NCBI RefSeq assembly: GCF_003258835.1
Contig: NZ_NPEV01000003.1
Location: forward strand, 98,674-162,673
DNA: 64,000 nt
Reading direction: 5' to 3'
Source: Rhodobium orientis
Lineage (GTDB): Bacteria; Pseudomonadota; Alphaproteobacteria; Rhizobiales; Rhodobiaceae
Within the stretch, counting starts at the first letter, position 1; the number at the start of each line of letters is the position of its first letter. Below the pieces are notes generated by a model, which saw only the letters and a list, made by a program, of their open reading frames with translations, was not told where the DNA came from and ran no database searches. A program made the translations under genes and the position numbers. Shown here one piece after another: positions 45,503 through 53,750 of this stretch.

Positions 45503-45988
45503 ATGCGAATTATGTTCATCATATTTTGCGCCGTAGGAGCTGGAACAGGAGCTTTTTATGGACAGCCGTTGCTGAAAGATAATCCAAATGCAGTAATGAT
45601 TATTGTCACGGTGCTATCTGTTTTTGCTGGCTTTCTCGTGGCAATTGTTACGATTTTGGGCGATCCGACCATGATCCCCGACGGCACCTGGAGAACCGCA
45701 GAAGTCAGGCGGGAGAACATCGAAGCGAGCCTGATTAGACACGGCTGGCTTTTTATAGTCTACCTTCTCGCTATTGGCTGTCTTTTCTCTGGTATTCTAA
45801 TTGAGAAATCCTCCGTTTCAGCGTGTTTTAAGCTGTGGTTTGAACGAATTTACCTTTTCCTAGGTATTTTTTCTTTCTTGTTAACATTCGCTTTGCCGAG
45901 CATGTTGCTCAAGATGCAGATGGCTAGGCTTGATGCAGAAATTGAACGCCGTCGCCGAAGCGCCGGAATTGACGCCGGAAAGAAATGA
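45503..45988 (+). CDS. RexB-like four-helix membrane protein
   Basis: A 161-residue inner-membrane protein with four hydrophobic segments: about 1-24, 30-54 (VMIIVTVLSVFAGFLVAIVT), 78-99 (HGWLFIVYLLAIGCLFSGIL) and 112-136. The second helix followed by a charged RRENIEASLIRHG stretch resembles lambda RexB (AGTMIAILIAALTFLIG, then RRLAKIREYGYM). RexB is 144 residues and forms an ion channel that depolarises the cell. The start ATG lies one base after the RexA-like stop, so the genes are coupled. Low G+C like its partner. Kiwa's KwaA is another four-helix candidate but its partner differs. Confidence 0.6.
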   Translation: MRIMFIIFCAVGAGTGAFYGQPLLKDNPNAVMIIVTVLSVFAGFLVAIVTILGDPTMIPDGTWRTAEVRRENIEASLIRHGWLFIVYLLAIGCLFSGILIEKSSVSACFKLWFERIYLFLGIFSFLLTFALPSMLLKMQMARLDAEIERRRRSAGIDAGKK

Positions 45989-46135
45989 CTGCCAAAAGTT
46001 TCGGTGGTCATACTACTAATGACTTCTTGAAACATGTGCGGATCGATTTCATTGCGCTTGTAGCTGTCGATACGCCATCCTTGACCCAACTTCCCGAACA
46101 CGCCACAGCTCGGCCTTTACGGTCTGGAGCCTCCT

Positions 46136-47524
46136 TTGACACCACAACCCAACACCCCCCTCACCACCATCCTAGAACCCGAACGCCACATCGACGTCAT
46201 CCACCACACCGACGTCCTCGTCGTCGGCTCCGGGCCCGGCGGGCTTGCCGCCGCGCTCGCGGCCGCGCGGGCGGGGGTTGGGGTGACGCTGGTGGAGCGG
46301 TTCGGGTGTTTCGGGGGGAATCTGACCGTCGTCGGGGTGGAGGGCATCGGCTGGTATCGGCACGAGGAGACCGTGGAGGCGAACGGGATCGGGCGGGAGT
46401 TCGAGACTCGGGCGTTCGCGATGGGCGCCGCCGTGCCGGAGTCCCAATCAGAATCCTATGAGATCGACGCGGAGGGGTTCAAGCGGGTGGCGGACGTGCT
46501 GGTCGAGGAGGCCGGCATCCACCCGATGCTGCACCGGATGTTCGTCGCGCCGATCCTGGAGGGCGATCGTATCGCCGGCATTATCGTGGAATCGAAGGCC
46601 GGGCGGGAGGCGATCCGCGCGCGGCGGGTGATCGATGCGACGGGCGATGCCGACATCGCCGCGCGGGCCGGCGCGCCGACCTACCTGACGCCGAAGGAGC
46701 AGATGATGGCGACCTCGGTGATGTTCCACCTCGCCGGCGTCGACAAGACCGCCTTCCTGGCCGGCGTCGCCAGCGACCCGCAGCGCTATGCCGACTGGCG
46801 CGGCGGCGGCGAGTGGGACATAAAAACCTCCGGCAAGGAGGACGAGATGTTCTCGCCGTTCCTGAAAAAGCCGTTTCGCCAGGCGATCGAGGCCGGGCTG
46901 ATCCCGCCGGAGCTGACGACCATCGCCGGCACCTGGGGCGCGATCCACGACAGCGGCGAACTCACCTACATGAACCTCATCCACATGGACGACTGCGACG
47001 GCACCGACCCGGACGACCTGACGCGCTTTGAGATCGAGGGACGGCGCCAGGCGATGCTGGCGATTGCGGCGCTCAGGCGCTTCACGCCGGGCTGCGCCGG
47101 CGCGCGGCTGCGCAATTTCGGCATGACGCTCGGGATCCGGGACACCCGCAAGATCGACGCGGTCTACAACCTCACCGAGGACGACACGCGCAACGAGGGC
47201 CGCTTCGAGGACTCCATCGGCATCTATCCGGAATTCATCGACGGCTACGGCCTTCTCGTCCTGCCGACCACCGGCCGCTACCTGCACATCCCCTATCGCG
47301 CCCTGTTGCCTAAAAAGGTGCGCGGCCTCCTCGTCGCCGGGCGCGCCATCGGCGGCGACCGGATCGCCCACGCCGCGACCCGCAACATGTCGGCCTGCGC
47401 CGTCACCGGCCAGGGCGCAGGCGTCGCCGCGGCGCTGTCGGTCAAAGCCGGCTGCGAGCTCGACGCGGTGGATATCGGGGCAGTGCAGAAGGAGCTCGAC
47501 CGGCAGGGGGTGCGGCATCAGTGA
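46136..47524 (+). CDS. FAD-dependent oxidoreductase (FAD_oxidored family)
   Basis: A 462-residue flavoprotein. The dinucleotide loop DVLVVGSGPGGLAAALAAARAG (in two halves) binds FAD, followed by RVIDATGDADIAARAGAP and, near the end, GLLVAGRAIGGDRIAHAATRNM, the usual closing motif of the family that also includes xanthan-lyase-associated oxidoreductases. The best start is TTG at 46136, seven bases after GGAG; no ATG lies upstream in frame. The first 100 codons are unusually G-rich. Substrate unknown. Confidence 0.83.
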   Translation: MTPQPNTPLTTILEPERHIDVIHHTDVLVVGSGPGGLAAALAAARAGVGVTLVERFGCFGGNLTVVGVEGIGWYRHEETVEANGIGREFETRAFAMGAAVPESQSESYEIDAEGFKRVADVLVEEAGIHPMLHRMFVAPILEGDRIAGIIVESKAGREAIRARRVIDATGDADIAARAGAPTYLTPKEQMMATSVMFHLAGVDKTAFLAGVASDPQRYADWRGGGEWDIKTSGKEDEMFSPFLKKPFRQAIEAGLIPPELTTIAGTWGAIHDSGELTYMNLIHMDDCDGTDPDDLTRFEIEGRRQAMLAIAALRRFTPGCAGARLRNFGMTLGIRDTRKIDAVYNLTEDDTRNEGRFEDSIGIYPEFIDGYGLLVLPTTGRYLHIPYRALLPKKVRGLLVAGRAIGGDRIAHAATRNMSACAVTGQGAGVAAALSVKAGCELDAVDIGAVQKELDRQGVRHQ

Positions 47525-47685
47525 GGGGCTAGCCTCGCGCCGACGTCGGTTCGCAGGCGATCAAGGCGCGCCCTCCCCCTTACCAGGCTCCGCTCCGTTT
47601 GCTAGAAGCCGGAGGTGAATTAGCGGCCCGCCGCGACGCCGAAGAGGTCGCGCCGACGCCCGTCGTCCAACAGGCAAAAAAGCCG

Positions 47686-48345
47686 ATGATCGATCCGGTC
47701 ACCCTCACCCTGTTCGTCGCCACGGTGGCGGTATTCGTCGTCACGCCCGGACCGAACATGATCTTCTGCGTCTCAAAGGCGATCGTCGGCGGCCCGTCCG
47801 CCGGGGTGATGAGCGCCGTCGGCGTCTGCCTCGGCCTCGTCGTCCATGCCGGCGCTGCCGGGCTGGGCCTTTCCAAGCTGTTCCAGTATTTCCCGATTGC
47901 CTATGACGTGCTGCGGGTGTTCGGGGCCGCCTACCTGCTCTGGCTGGCGTGGAAATCGCTTCATGAAAACGGGGGACTGCCGGCAGAATGCCGCGAGGCC
48001 GAGGCCGCCGACCGCAAGTACAAGAGCGGCCTTCGCTTCGTCGTGGAAGGGGCCCTCAACGCCCTTTTGAGCCCGAAAGCGGTGTTCTTCTATATTGTGC
48101 TGTTTCCGCAGTTCCTGGACCCGGCCAGGGGCAGCGTCTTCGTCCAGAGCCTCGTCCTGATCGCCATCATCAACGCGATGAACTTCACCGTGATCTCCAT
48201 CCTGTGCCTGTTCGCCGGCAAGACCTCCGCCTGGCTGGCGCAAAACCCGAGCGTCCTACGCTGGCAGCGCCGTATCGTCGCCGGCGTTTTCGCGGGGCTG
48301 GCCATGCGGGTGCTGTTCAGCAGGCAGGCGGCCTCAAGCGTCTAG
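47686..48345 (+). CDS. LysE/RhtB-family exporter
   Basis: A 219-residue inner-membrane exporter with six helices: FVATVAVFVVTPGPNMIFCV carries the PGPN signature, and GALNALLSPKAVFFYIVLFP the second conserved loop. It probably exports amino acids. The start ATG at 47686 fits the family; the frame upstream is open but not homologous. It is a different paralogue from 19293-19922. Confidence 0.88.
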   Translation: MIDPVTLTLFVATVAVFVVTPGPNMIFCVSKAIVGGPSAGVMSAVGVCLGLVVHAGAAGLGLSKLFQYFPIAYDVLRVFGAAYLLWLAWKSLHENGGLPAECREAEAADRKYKSGLRFVVEGALNALLSPKAVFFYIVLFPQFLDPARGSVFVQSLVLIAIINAMNFTVISILCLFAGKTSAWLAQNPSVLRWQRRIVAGVFAGLAMRVLFSRQAASSV

Positions 48346-48351
48346 CGGCGC

Positions 48352-48918
48352 TTGCCGGCGCCGGAGACGCGTTCGGCCATTGCCGCCTCGCTGCCGGCGA
48401 AGACAGGCTGTGACGCGGTCTTTATCGGGGTCTGGTGGTTCTGGGGCTTTGCCGGCTGGTCGGGCACCCTCGTCGGGCTGACGCTGTCGACGGCCAGGCT
48501 CGCCATGGCGCTGCTGCATGGACTCGGCACCGGGCCGACCGTCGCCCGCTGGGGCGAGCACCGGCTGGCGCTCGTCGGCCTTACCGCAGCCGCCCTCTCA
48601 TGCGTCGCCTTCGGCCTCACCACCTCCACCGCCCTCGTCTTCCTCCTCCTGATCTTTCACGCGATCGAAGGCTTCGTACACCCGAGCATCGCCGCCCTGA
48701 TGTCGAAGGGCCTGCCGGAGGACACCCAAGGCACCCTGCAGGGCGGCATCGCCGCGATCTAGAGCCGCTCCGGCCTTTTCGGCACCGTGCTCTTCACGCA
48801 GATTTTTAGTTGTTTCATGTCGGCGGACGCGCCGGTGCTGAGCCCGGATGTGGCGTTTTTTGTCGCCGGGGGTGTGCTTGCTGTGGCGTTTGGGTGGTTG
48901 TTGGTGAGGGGGGATTGA
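48352..48918 (+). pseudogene. TetA-like MFS transporter remnant
   Basis: The frame encodes only the C-terminal half of a tetracycline-exporter-like MFS protein (GLTLSTARLAMALLHGLG, GPTVARWGEHRLALVGL, LPEDTQGTLQGGIAA match the TetA pattern). An in-frame TAG at 48760-48762 interrupts it just after LQGGIAAI; translation in the same frame resumes to a TGA at 48916-48918 with the missing last two helices. The N-terminal six helices are absent. Not functional. Confidence 0.85.
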
Positions 48919-49011
48919 TTGTCGTCCGACCCGAGAGCTGAAAGGATGAGAATGGAAAGGGGACCGTTGCATCCAACTGTCCGTTTCCTGCCTGGAGTGT
49001 CCATTGTCCGG

Positions 49012-49533
49012 CTACCAGGCAAAAAGTTTCGTTGAACACCATTGATCGGAATACTCGGGGAGTTCCATTAGCCACCGCATAACAATTGTGGTCCCGTAAG
49101 CGCCGGTTCCGAGGCCGACATTGGCCGGACCAGCTTCAGAAACAAGCAATTCATAAGTTTGCCTATCTCCCTTTTCATGCACCAATCCGAGGTCGGTGCG
49201 CCATGCGAACCTGTAGTCCTTATCGCCCGTCTCACCGATAGCCGTCCCATAAAGGGTTGTGTCGGTTATATAAATCGGCCACACATCAGCTTTCACAAGG
49301 GGGGTTCCATCCGGCAATTTGGGAACAACATAGGGTCTCCAATATGGCCGGCTCAGATCAAAAACTGCGTTGTATCCGATACTGATCCCGTTCTTGAGAT
49401 GAACGCAGCGGTTTTTCTCGCTGTAGCCAAATACTGGAAATGACAGATATGCTAAAAGAAGTAGAATTATCGTGAGCACCACCGAACCACAGCCGTATCT
49501 TACTACTTCTTTTACAACATTCGCCACAAGCAA
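49012..49533 (-). CDS. Membrane-anchored periplasmic protein, candidate immunity protein
   Basis: A 173-residue protein with one N-terminal membrane helix (VVLTIILLLLAYLSFPVFG) and a hydrophilic, probably periplasmic domain with two Cys. No family recognised. It begins 15 bases after the MuF-domain gene in the same AT-rich island, the usual place of an immunity gene. The start is TTG 49533 or GTG 49527, both below AAAGG. A membrane-tethered periplasmic immunity protein would suit a toxin that attacks the cell envelope, as with colicin M and Cmi; this is inference. Confidence 0.55.
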   Translation of the reverse strand: MLVANVVKEVVRYGCGSVVLTIILLLLAYLSFPVFGYSEKNRCVHLKNGISIGYNAVFDLSRPYWRPYVVPKLPDGTPLVKADVWPIYITDTTLYGTAIGETGDKDYRFAWRTDLGLVHEKGDRQTYELLVSEAGPANVGLGTGAYGTTIVMRWLMELPEYSDQWCSTKLFAW

Positions 49534-49548
49534 ACACCTTTGTGGAAG

Positions 49549-50331
49549 TTATCCAAACCTACTAGAGGAAGCATCCGCATAGATTTTCCCTTCGAACCGT
49601 CCCTGCCAATTATCATATATTCGATATGATTTTGAACGAGCCAATTCCAGGTTGTCGCCAGGTATTATGTCGAATATATCTAATGGGTCTCGGAAAAAGT
49701 CCTCAAGGTAGAAATCCATTTCCCCGGAAACGGACAAAATTCCATTTTCCTCTGAGCTATTTCCAGTGTATTTTCCGCCAATCGTGGTATCTCCAAGGCT
49801 GAAAACAACATCTGTCATGTCATACGTATTGTAAAAGTTATTCGAGAACGACCCGTTTTTTGTCTCTCGTGCTTTTCGGGCGATCTGTTTTGGCAATCTT
49901 GTTGGATCGTCGATAACAATCTTGCGATATTCAGCCACAATGGACCGCAGGTGCCCCGTCTCCCGCACAGCGACACCGCGACCGTTGCCATTGAAATAAT
50001 GATGGACAAAATCTCGACTGCTCCAAGGCGAACCGATATCCGATATGCCAGACAGTGCGATTTCAATGTGCTCATTTATGTTCGCAACGTAAGGTTCTGC
50101 GATACAACGACAACCATAGTCCTCGCCCGGATGGCCGGTCGGCGGCGGATTATCCCAGGCGAATATCTTGCCGTCATTGGCAGCATGGCTTGGCCGGACT
50201 TTTCCATCTCCTCTGGTCCGCCAGACGTAATGCGAGGTCGGGTGGGTCTGTTTTTGGGATAAATTGATCGGGATGCCTTTGCGAATATAAGTTTCGAAGG
50301 CCCGTCGATAGGAAATGCTGCCGGTATCCAT
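49549..50331 (-). CDS. MuF-domain protein, candidate toxin
   Basis: A 260-residue protein. Residues about 34-80 match the conserved end of the phage Mu gpF/SPP1 gp7 minor head domain: YVWRTRGDGKVRPSHAANDG, FAWDNPPPTGHPGEDYGCRC. In phages this domain sits in capsid proteins, but it also heads many polymorphic toxins. No other phage genes are present. Residues 80-260 are a separate, strand-rich domain (TYDMTDVVFSLGDTTIGGKY, then FEGKIYADASSSRF) that I cannot assign; a YD motif and barrel-like strands recall colicin-M-type enzymes but only faintly. The start ATG at 50331 follows AAGGAG. Low G+C suggests transfer. Confidence 0.65.
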   Translation of the reverse strand: MDTGSISYRRAFETYIRKGIPINLSQKQTHPTSHYVWRTRGDGKVRPSHAANDGKIFAWDNPPPTGHPGEDYGCRCIAEPYVANINEHIEIALSGISDIGSPWSSRDFVHHYFNGNGRGVAVRETGHLRSIVAEYRKIVIDDPTRLPKQIARKARETKNGSFSNNFYNTYDMTDVVFSLGDTTIGGKYTGNSSEENGILSVSGEMDFYLEDFFRDPLDIFDIIPGDNLELARSKSYRIYDNWQGRFEGKIYADASSSRFG

Positions 50332-50758
50332 GCGGAAACTCCTTGTCTGTTAGAAGAATCGCAGTCGCGCTGACGGGGCCTGCCGTCCGGGGCATGTTCA
50401 TTCGCGCCGACATGCGAATGTCGGTGCGCCGGCGGCATGCAAGCACAACAAAAATTAGATTCTTGGGGGGGGAGGGGGAAGTTACTCGCAAAGGTAGCGC
50501 CAACCGTGACGCTGGTCAATATTGGTATGAATTAATTCCTATCCGATACGCCTGACCCGAAGCGCTCAGCGCCTGGCATTGTTGAGGCTTTGACATGCAA
50601 CAATCGTAGTGGTCGATATTCCTGATAGATTTCGGATGCTGATATTGGCCGCCCCGCATAAAACAGCGGCAATGGACTCAAAAACTGCCGCCTGTTATGG
50701 CCAAGGTGTGGCATGCTCACACGTGTGAATTACGCCGAAGCTACCGACAAATATACCC
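50332..50758. other. AT-rich spacer upstream of the MuF gene
   Basis: A 427-base region with no convincing gene. It contains a run of Gs (GGGGGGGAGGGGG at about 50465-50477) and a perfect palindrome at 50717-50728. It marks the right edge of the AT-rich accessory patch; GC-rich core DNA resumes with the Lrp gene. Confidence 0.5.
50717..50728. promoter_or_regulatory. Palindrome TCACACGTGTGA
   Basis: A 12-bp perfect palindrome 31 bases beyond the end of the Lrp-type gene. Possible operator; no known regulator can be assigned. Confidence 0.3.
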
Positions 50759-51235
50759 CTACTCCTTCTTATCCTCAATATAGCTCAGCGGCAGCGCGGT
50801 CGTATATTTGATCTGCTCCATGGCAAACGATGAGGAGACGTCGGCGATGTCGATTTTGGCGATCAGGCGTTTGTAGAAGGCGTCGTAGGCTTCGATGTCG
50901 GGGACGACGACGCGCAGCATGTAGTCGACCTGGCCGCTCATGCGGTAGAACTCGACAACTTCCGGAAACTCGCTGATCAGTTCGGCAAAGCGCGACAGCC
51001 AGTCTTCCGTGTGCTTGTCGGTGGTGATGGCGACGAACACCGTCACCTTGGCGTTGACCTTCTTGGGATCCAGCACGGCGACGCGGCCCTGGATCACGCC
51101 CTCCTCCTCCATCCGCTGGATGCGGCGCCAGCAGGGCGTCGTCGACAGGCCCACCCTTCGGCCGATCTCGGCGACGGGCACGGTGCAGTCCTTTTGCAGG
51201 ATGGACAGGATCTTGCGGTCGACACGGTCGATCAT
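50759..51235 (-). CDS. Lrp/AsnC-family transcriptional regulator
   Basis: A 158-residue regulator. An N-terminal helix-turn-helix (VDRKILSILQKDCTVPVAEI, then LSTTPCWRRIQRMEEEGVIQ) is followed by the RAM ligand domain with MSGQVDYMLRVVVPDIEAYD. The start ATG at 51235 matches the family. Amino-acid-responsive control of unknown genes is expected. The upstream 200 bases (51240-51330) are AT-rich and hold its promoter. Confidence 0.92.
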   Translation of the reverse strand: MIDRVDRKILSILQKDCTVPVAEIGRRVGLSTTPCWRRIQRMEEEGVIQGRVAVLDPKKVNAKVTVFVAITTDKHTEDWLSRFAELISEFPEVVEFYRMSGQVDYMLRVVVPDIEAYDAFYKRLIAKIDIADVSSSFAMEQIKYTTALPLSYIEDKKE

Positions 51236-51445
51236 CGGCTCACTCCTGGAAAACCATTTTCCTCTATCACCCCCTATTTCTCTCAATATTTGCTCAAACA
51301 GGCTATCGCAAGCGGAAAATTAGATTTTTCTTCTAATTTCGGCGCGCGCCGGCCTTGAGTTGCACGCTCGAACGGCTACCTTTGAACCCAACGACGAAGG
51401 TCGGCCGAGAGCGCTTTTCGCGCCCGCCGCCAAGGAGACCGAACG

Positions 51446-51919
51446 ATGACCACATTCACCCAGCTGACGCCGCAGATTTCCATCTCCCCGGCGCTGTCGG
51501 AGACCGATATCGCCCGGGCGGCGGCCATGGGCTTTCGCACCATCCTCAGCAACCGGCCGGACGACGAGCCGGGCGTTGCGTTTTCCTCCGAGGCCGCGCG
51601 GCACACCGCCGGCGTCTTCGGCATGGCGTTCCACCACGTGCCGGTCGCCGGCTACGAGATCACCGAGCCGGATGCCATCGACGCCGTTGCCGACGTGCTC
51701 TCCGGGGCGACCGGGCCGGTGCTGATGTACTGCAAGTCGGGAATGCGCTCCGCGTATCTGTGGGCACTCGGAACGGTCGGCGAGCTCGGCCTGGCCGAGA
51801 CGCTTCAGATCATGGATCGGGCCGGCATCGACGCCTCGATCGTCGAAGACGAGCTCATCGAGCGCGCCGCGATGGCGCCTGCAATGGCCGATGCGGCCGC
51901 CTACGCCGCAGCCGTCTGA
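51446..51919 (+). CDS. TIGR01244 family (Blh-like) phosphatase/sulfurtransferase-like protein
   Basis: A 157-residue protein with a dual-specificity-phosphatase-like fold. VLMYCKSGMRSAYLWALG contains the C-x5-R loop, and FRTILSNRPDDEPG is the N-terminal hallmark of the group found at the front of beta-lactamase-hydrolase-like (BLH) proteins. Here it stands alone, without the metallo-beta-lactamase domain. Annotated as phosphatase or sulfurtransferase in related species; the substrate is unknown. Divergent from the Lrp gene, which may regulate it. Confidence 0.85.
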   Translation: MTTFTQLTPQISISPALSETDIARAAAMGFRTILSNRPDDEPGVAFSSEAARHTAGVFGMAFHHVPVAGYEITEPDAIDAVADVLSGATGPVLMYCKSGMRSAYLWALGTVGELGLAETLQIMDRAGIDASIVEDELIERAAMAPAMADAAAYAAAV

Positions 51920-52014
51920 ACACCCTCTTCAAAAGTTGCGATGCCCCGCAACGCCGTCCGGTCCTACACTCTGGGGCCGGGCGGCGTTTTTCGTTGGAAG
52001 ACGCGGTTTGCCGG

Positions 52015-52350
52015 TCAACGGCAGCCGAGATTGCCTTCCATGCGCTTGATGCGGGCGACGTTGCTGCTCTCGACGCGCGAGAACGGCGGATTGCTGGTCG
52101 AGCAGCCGGAATTGTCGAAGAAATTGCGGCCGCGGCGCGTCTTGAAGCAGTAGCCGTTGCGGTAATAGATCTCGTTGCGCGCCACCCAGAGGTCCTGGCA
52201 GCTCAGGGTCTCCAGCTCCCAGTCGGCGAGCGCCCGCTCCGAGCTGTCGGGAAAGACCGTAAAGGCCTGGGCATTGGCGGCGCCAACACTGATCGCCATC
52301 GCCGCGCCGGCGCAGGCCGCCGTCAGGACCGCGGAAAACGGTTTTGTCAT
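52015..52350 (-). CDS. Secreted YARHG-domain protein
   Basis: A 111-residue exported protein (signal peptide to about VGAANAQAF). The mature part is a YARHG domain: LWVARNEIYYRNGYCFKTRR and FFDNSGCSTSNPPFS, with the typical CFK and GC Cys pair. Extracellular, probably cell-wall related; exact role unknown. It lies directly after the UDG-family gene (17 bases). Confidence 0.85.
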   Translation of the reverse strand: MTKPFSAVLTAACAGAAMAISVGAANAQAFTVFPDSSERALADWELETLSCQDLWVARNEIYYRNGYCFKTRRGRNFFDNSGCSTSNPPFSRVESSNVARIKRMEGNLGCR

Positions 52351-52367
52351 CTCATTGCCTCCCGTCT

Positions 52368-53024
52368 TCAACGCCCGGTCAGCCGGGCCACCTCGGCCCT
52401 CAGGATAGGCAGGATTTCCGCCTCGAACCATTGATTTTTCTTCAGCCAGCCGGTGTTGCGCCACGACGGATGCGGCAGCGGCAGGATCGCCGGCTTGGAC
52501 GACCCGGCCATGATCTCGCGCCAGGCGGCAACCGTCTCGGTCATGGAGCGCCGGCGCAGCGGGCCGAGGTGATAGGCCTGCGCATACTGGCCGATGGCGA
52601 GGACCAGTTCGAGCTGGGGCATCGCCGCAAACAGCCGGTCGTGCCAGGCGCTGACGCATTCGCGGCGCGGCGGCAGGTCGCCGCCCTTTGCGTCCTGGCC
52701 GGGAAAGCAGAAGCCCATCGGCACGATGGCAAGGCGCGAGACGTCGTAAAAAATCTCGCGGTCGATCCCCATCCAATCGCGCAGCCGGTCGCCCGAGGGG
52801 TCGTTGAAGGGAAGCCCGGTGGCATGGACGCGCGTGCCCGGCGCCTGGCCGCAGATGGCGAGCCGTGCGGTGCGCGACAGGCGCACCACCGGGCGCGGCT
52901 CGTGCGGCAGCGGGGGGCCGTCCGGCGCATCGCGGCAGATCCGGCAGTTCGTGACGCCCCGGGCGAGTGCTTCGATGCTCTCCGCCCCGCTCGCCCTTGT
53001 CCGCGCTTTGGTGCCTGCCGTCAG
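52368..53024 (-). CDS. Uracil-DNA glycosylase superfamily protein, unusual start
   Basis: A repair-type glycosylase. LAICGQAPGTRVHATGLPFN is the active-site loop of the family, LPLPHPSWRNTGWLKKNQWF the DNA-leucine/His loop; upstream VTNCRICRDAPDG supplies Cys that may bind an Fe-S cluster. The conserved N-terminus extends past the first GTG (52889), yet no ATG, GTG or TTG is found upstream in frame until the preceding gene. The CTG at 53024 overlaps the GST stop (CTGA), so I use it, giving 218 residues. A sequencing or start anomaly is possible. Confidence 0.75.
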   Translation of the reverse strand: MTAGTKARTRASGAESIEALARGVTNCRICRDAPDGPPLPHEPRPVVRLSRTARLAICGQAPGTRVHATGLPFNDPSGDRLRDWMGIDREIFYDVSRLAIVPMGFCFPGQDAKGGDLPPRRECVSAWHDRLFAAMPQLELVLAIGQYAQAYHLGPLRRRSMTETVAAWREIMAGSSKPAILPLPHPSWRNTGWLKKNQWFEAEILPILRAEVARLTGR

Positions 53025-53662
53025 TTTTTCGCTCCCGTCGCCCTGCCGGTCGCCAGCGCACTCGGCCGGGCGCCGATCCGCGCCTTCCAGTCGAGCAGAT
53101 AGGTGCAGTCATCCGGCACCACCATGCGCGCCGGGCGCAGATATTCCACATAGCAATAGGCGCTGATGTCGGCGATGGAAAAGCCGTCGCCGGCAACGAA
53201 AGGCCGGCTTGCCAGTTCGCCGTCCAGCAGCCGCAGGAAATCGAGCAGCCGCGGCCGGTTGGCCTCGGCCCAGTCCGGCACCTGGGGCACCTCGAAGGCG
53301 GCCATCGCCGGATGGGTGTGCCGAAACACGGCCATCACCGCGGCGCCGAGATTGAAGTCGACGCGGCGGTTCCACATCTCGACCAGCGCCCTCTCCTTCG
53401 CCCCGGTGCCGAACAGCGGCGGCTCGGGATGCGTCTCCTCGAAATAGCGGGAGATGGCGACGGATTCGGAAATCGCCGTGCCGTCGTCGAGCACCAGCAC
53501 CGGCAGGCGTTTCAACGGGTTGATGCCGGCAAATTCCTCCGAGAGGTGCTCGGCCTTGCCGAGGTCGACCCGTTCCAGCGGCACCTCGATACCCTTTTCG
53601 GCGAGGAACATGAGCGCCCGGCGCGGGTTGGGCGCCCCGGACCTGTCCACATAGAGCTTCAT
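53021..53662 (-). CDS. Glutathione S-transferase family protein
   Basis: A 213-residue two-domain GST. N-terminal thioredoxin-like part: KLYVDRSGAPNPRRALMFLA, NPLKRLPVLVLDDGTAISES with the cis-Pro and the glutathione-contacting Glu-Ser; C-terminal helical part with VAGDGFSIADISAYCYVEYL. The ligand-activating Ser/Asn is plausibly in GAPNPRR. Cytosolic; the electrophile substrate is unknown. It overlaps the UDG gene by four bases. Confidence 0.9.
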   Translation of the reverse strand: MKLYVDRSGAPNPRRALMFLAEKGIEVPLERVDLGKAEHLSEEFAGINPLKRLPVLVLDDGTAISESVAISRYFEETHPEPPLFGTGAKERALVEMWNRRVDFNLGAAVMAVFRHTHPAMAAFEVPQVPDWAEANRPRLLDFLRLLDGELASRPFVAGDGFSIADISAYCYVEYLRPARMVVPDDCTYLLDWKARIGARPSALATGRATGAKN

Positions 53663-53750
53663 TGCGACCTCCCCTTCCCGCGGGTTTTTTCCGTTCTCCG
53701 ATCAAGCGTCGCACGGCGGCGCTGGCCTGTTCAATCGCTGCGATTGCAGC

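Noticed and set aside
45985..46135. Small gene between the RexB-like gene and the FAD oxidoreductase
   Set aside because: Short frames on both strands lack a ribosome site and family similarity.
49549..50331. Prophage remnant because of the MuF domain
   Set aside because: No other phage head, tail, terminase or lysis genes nearby, and the domain is followed by a non-capsid region and an immunity-like gene.
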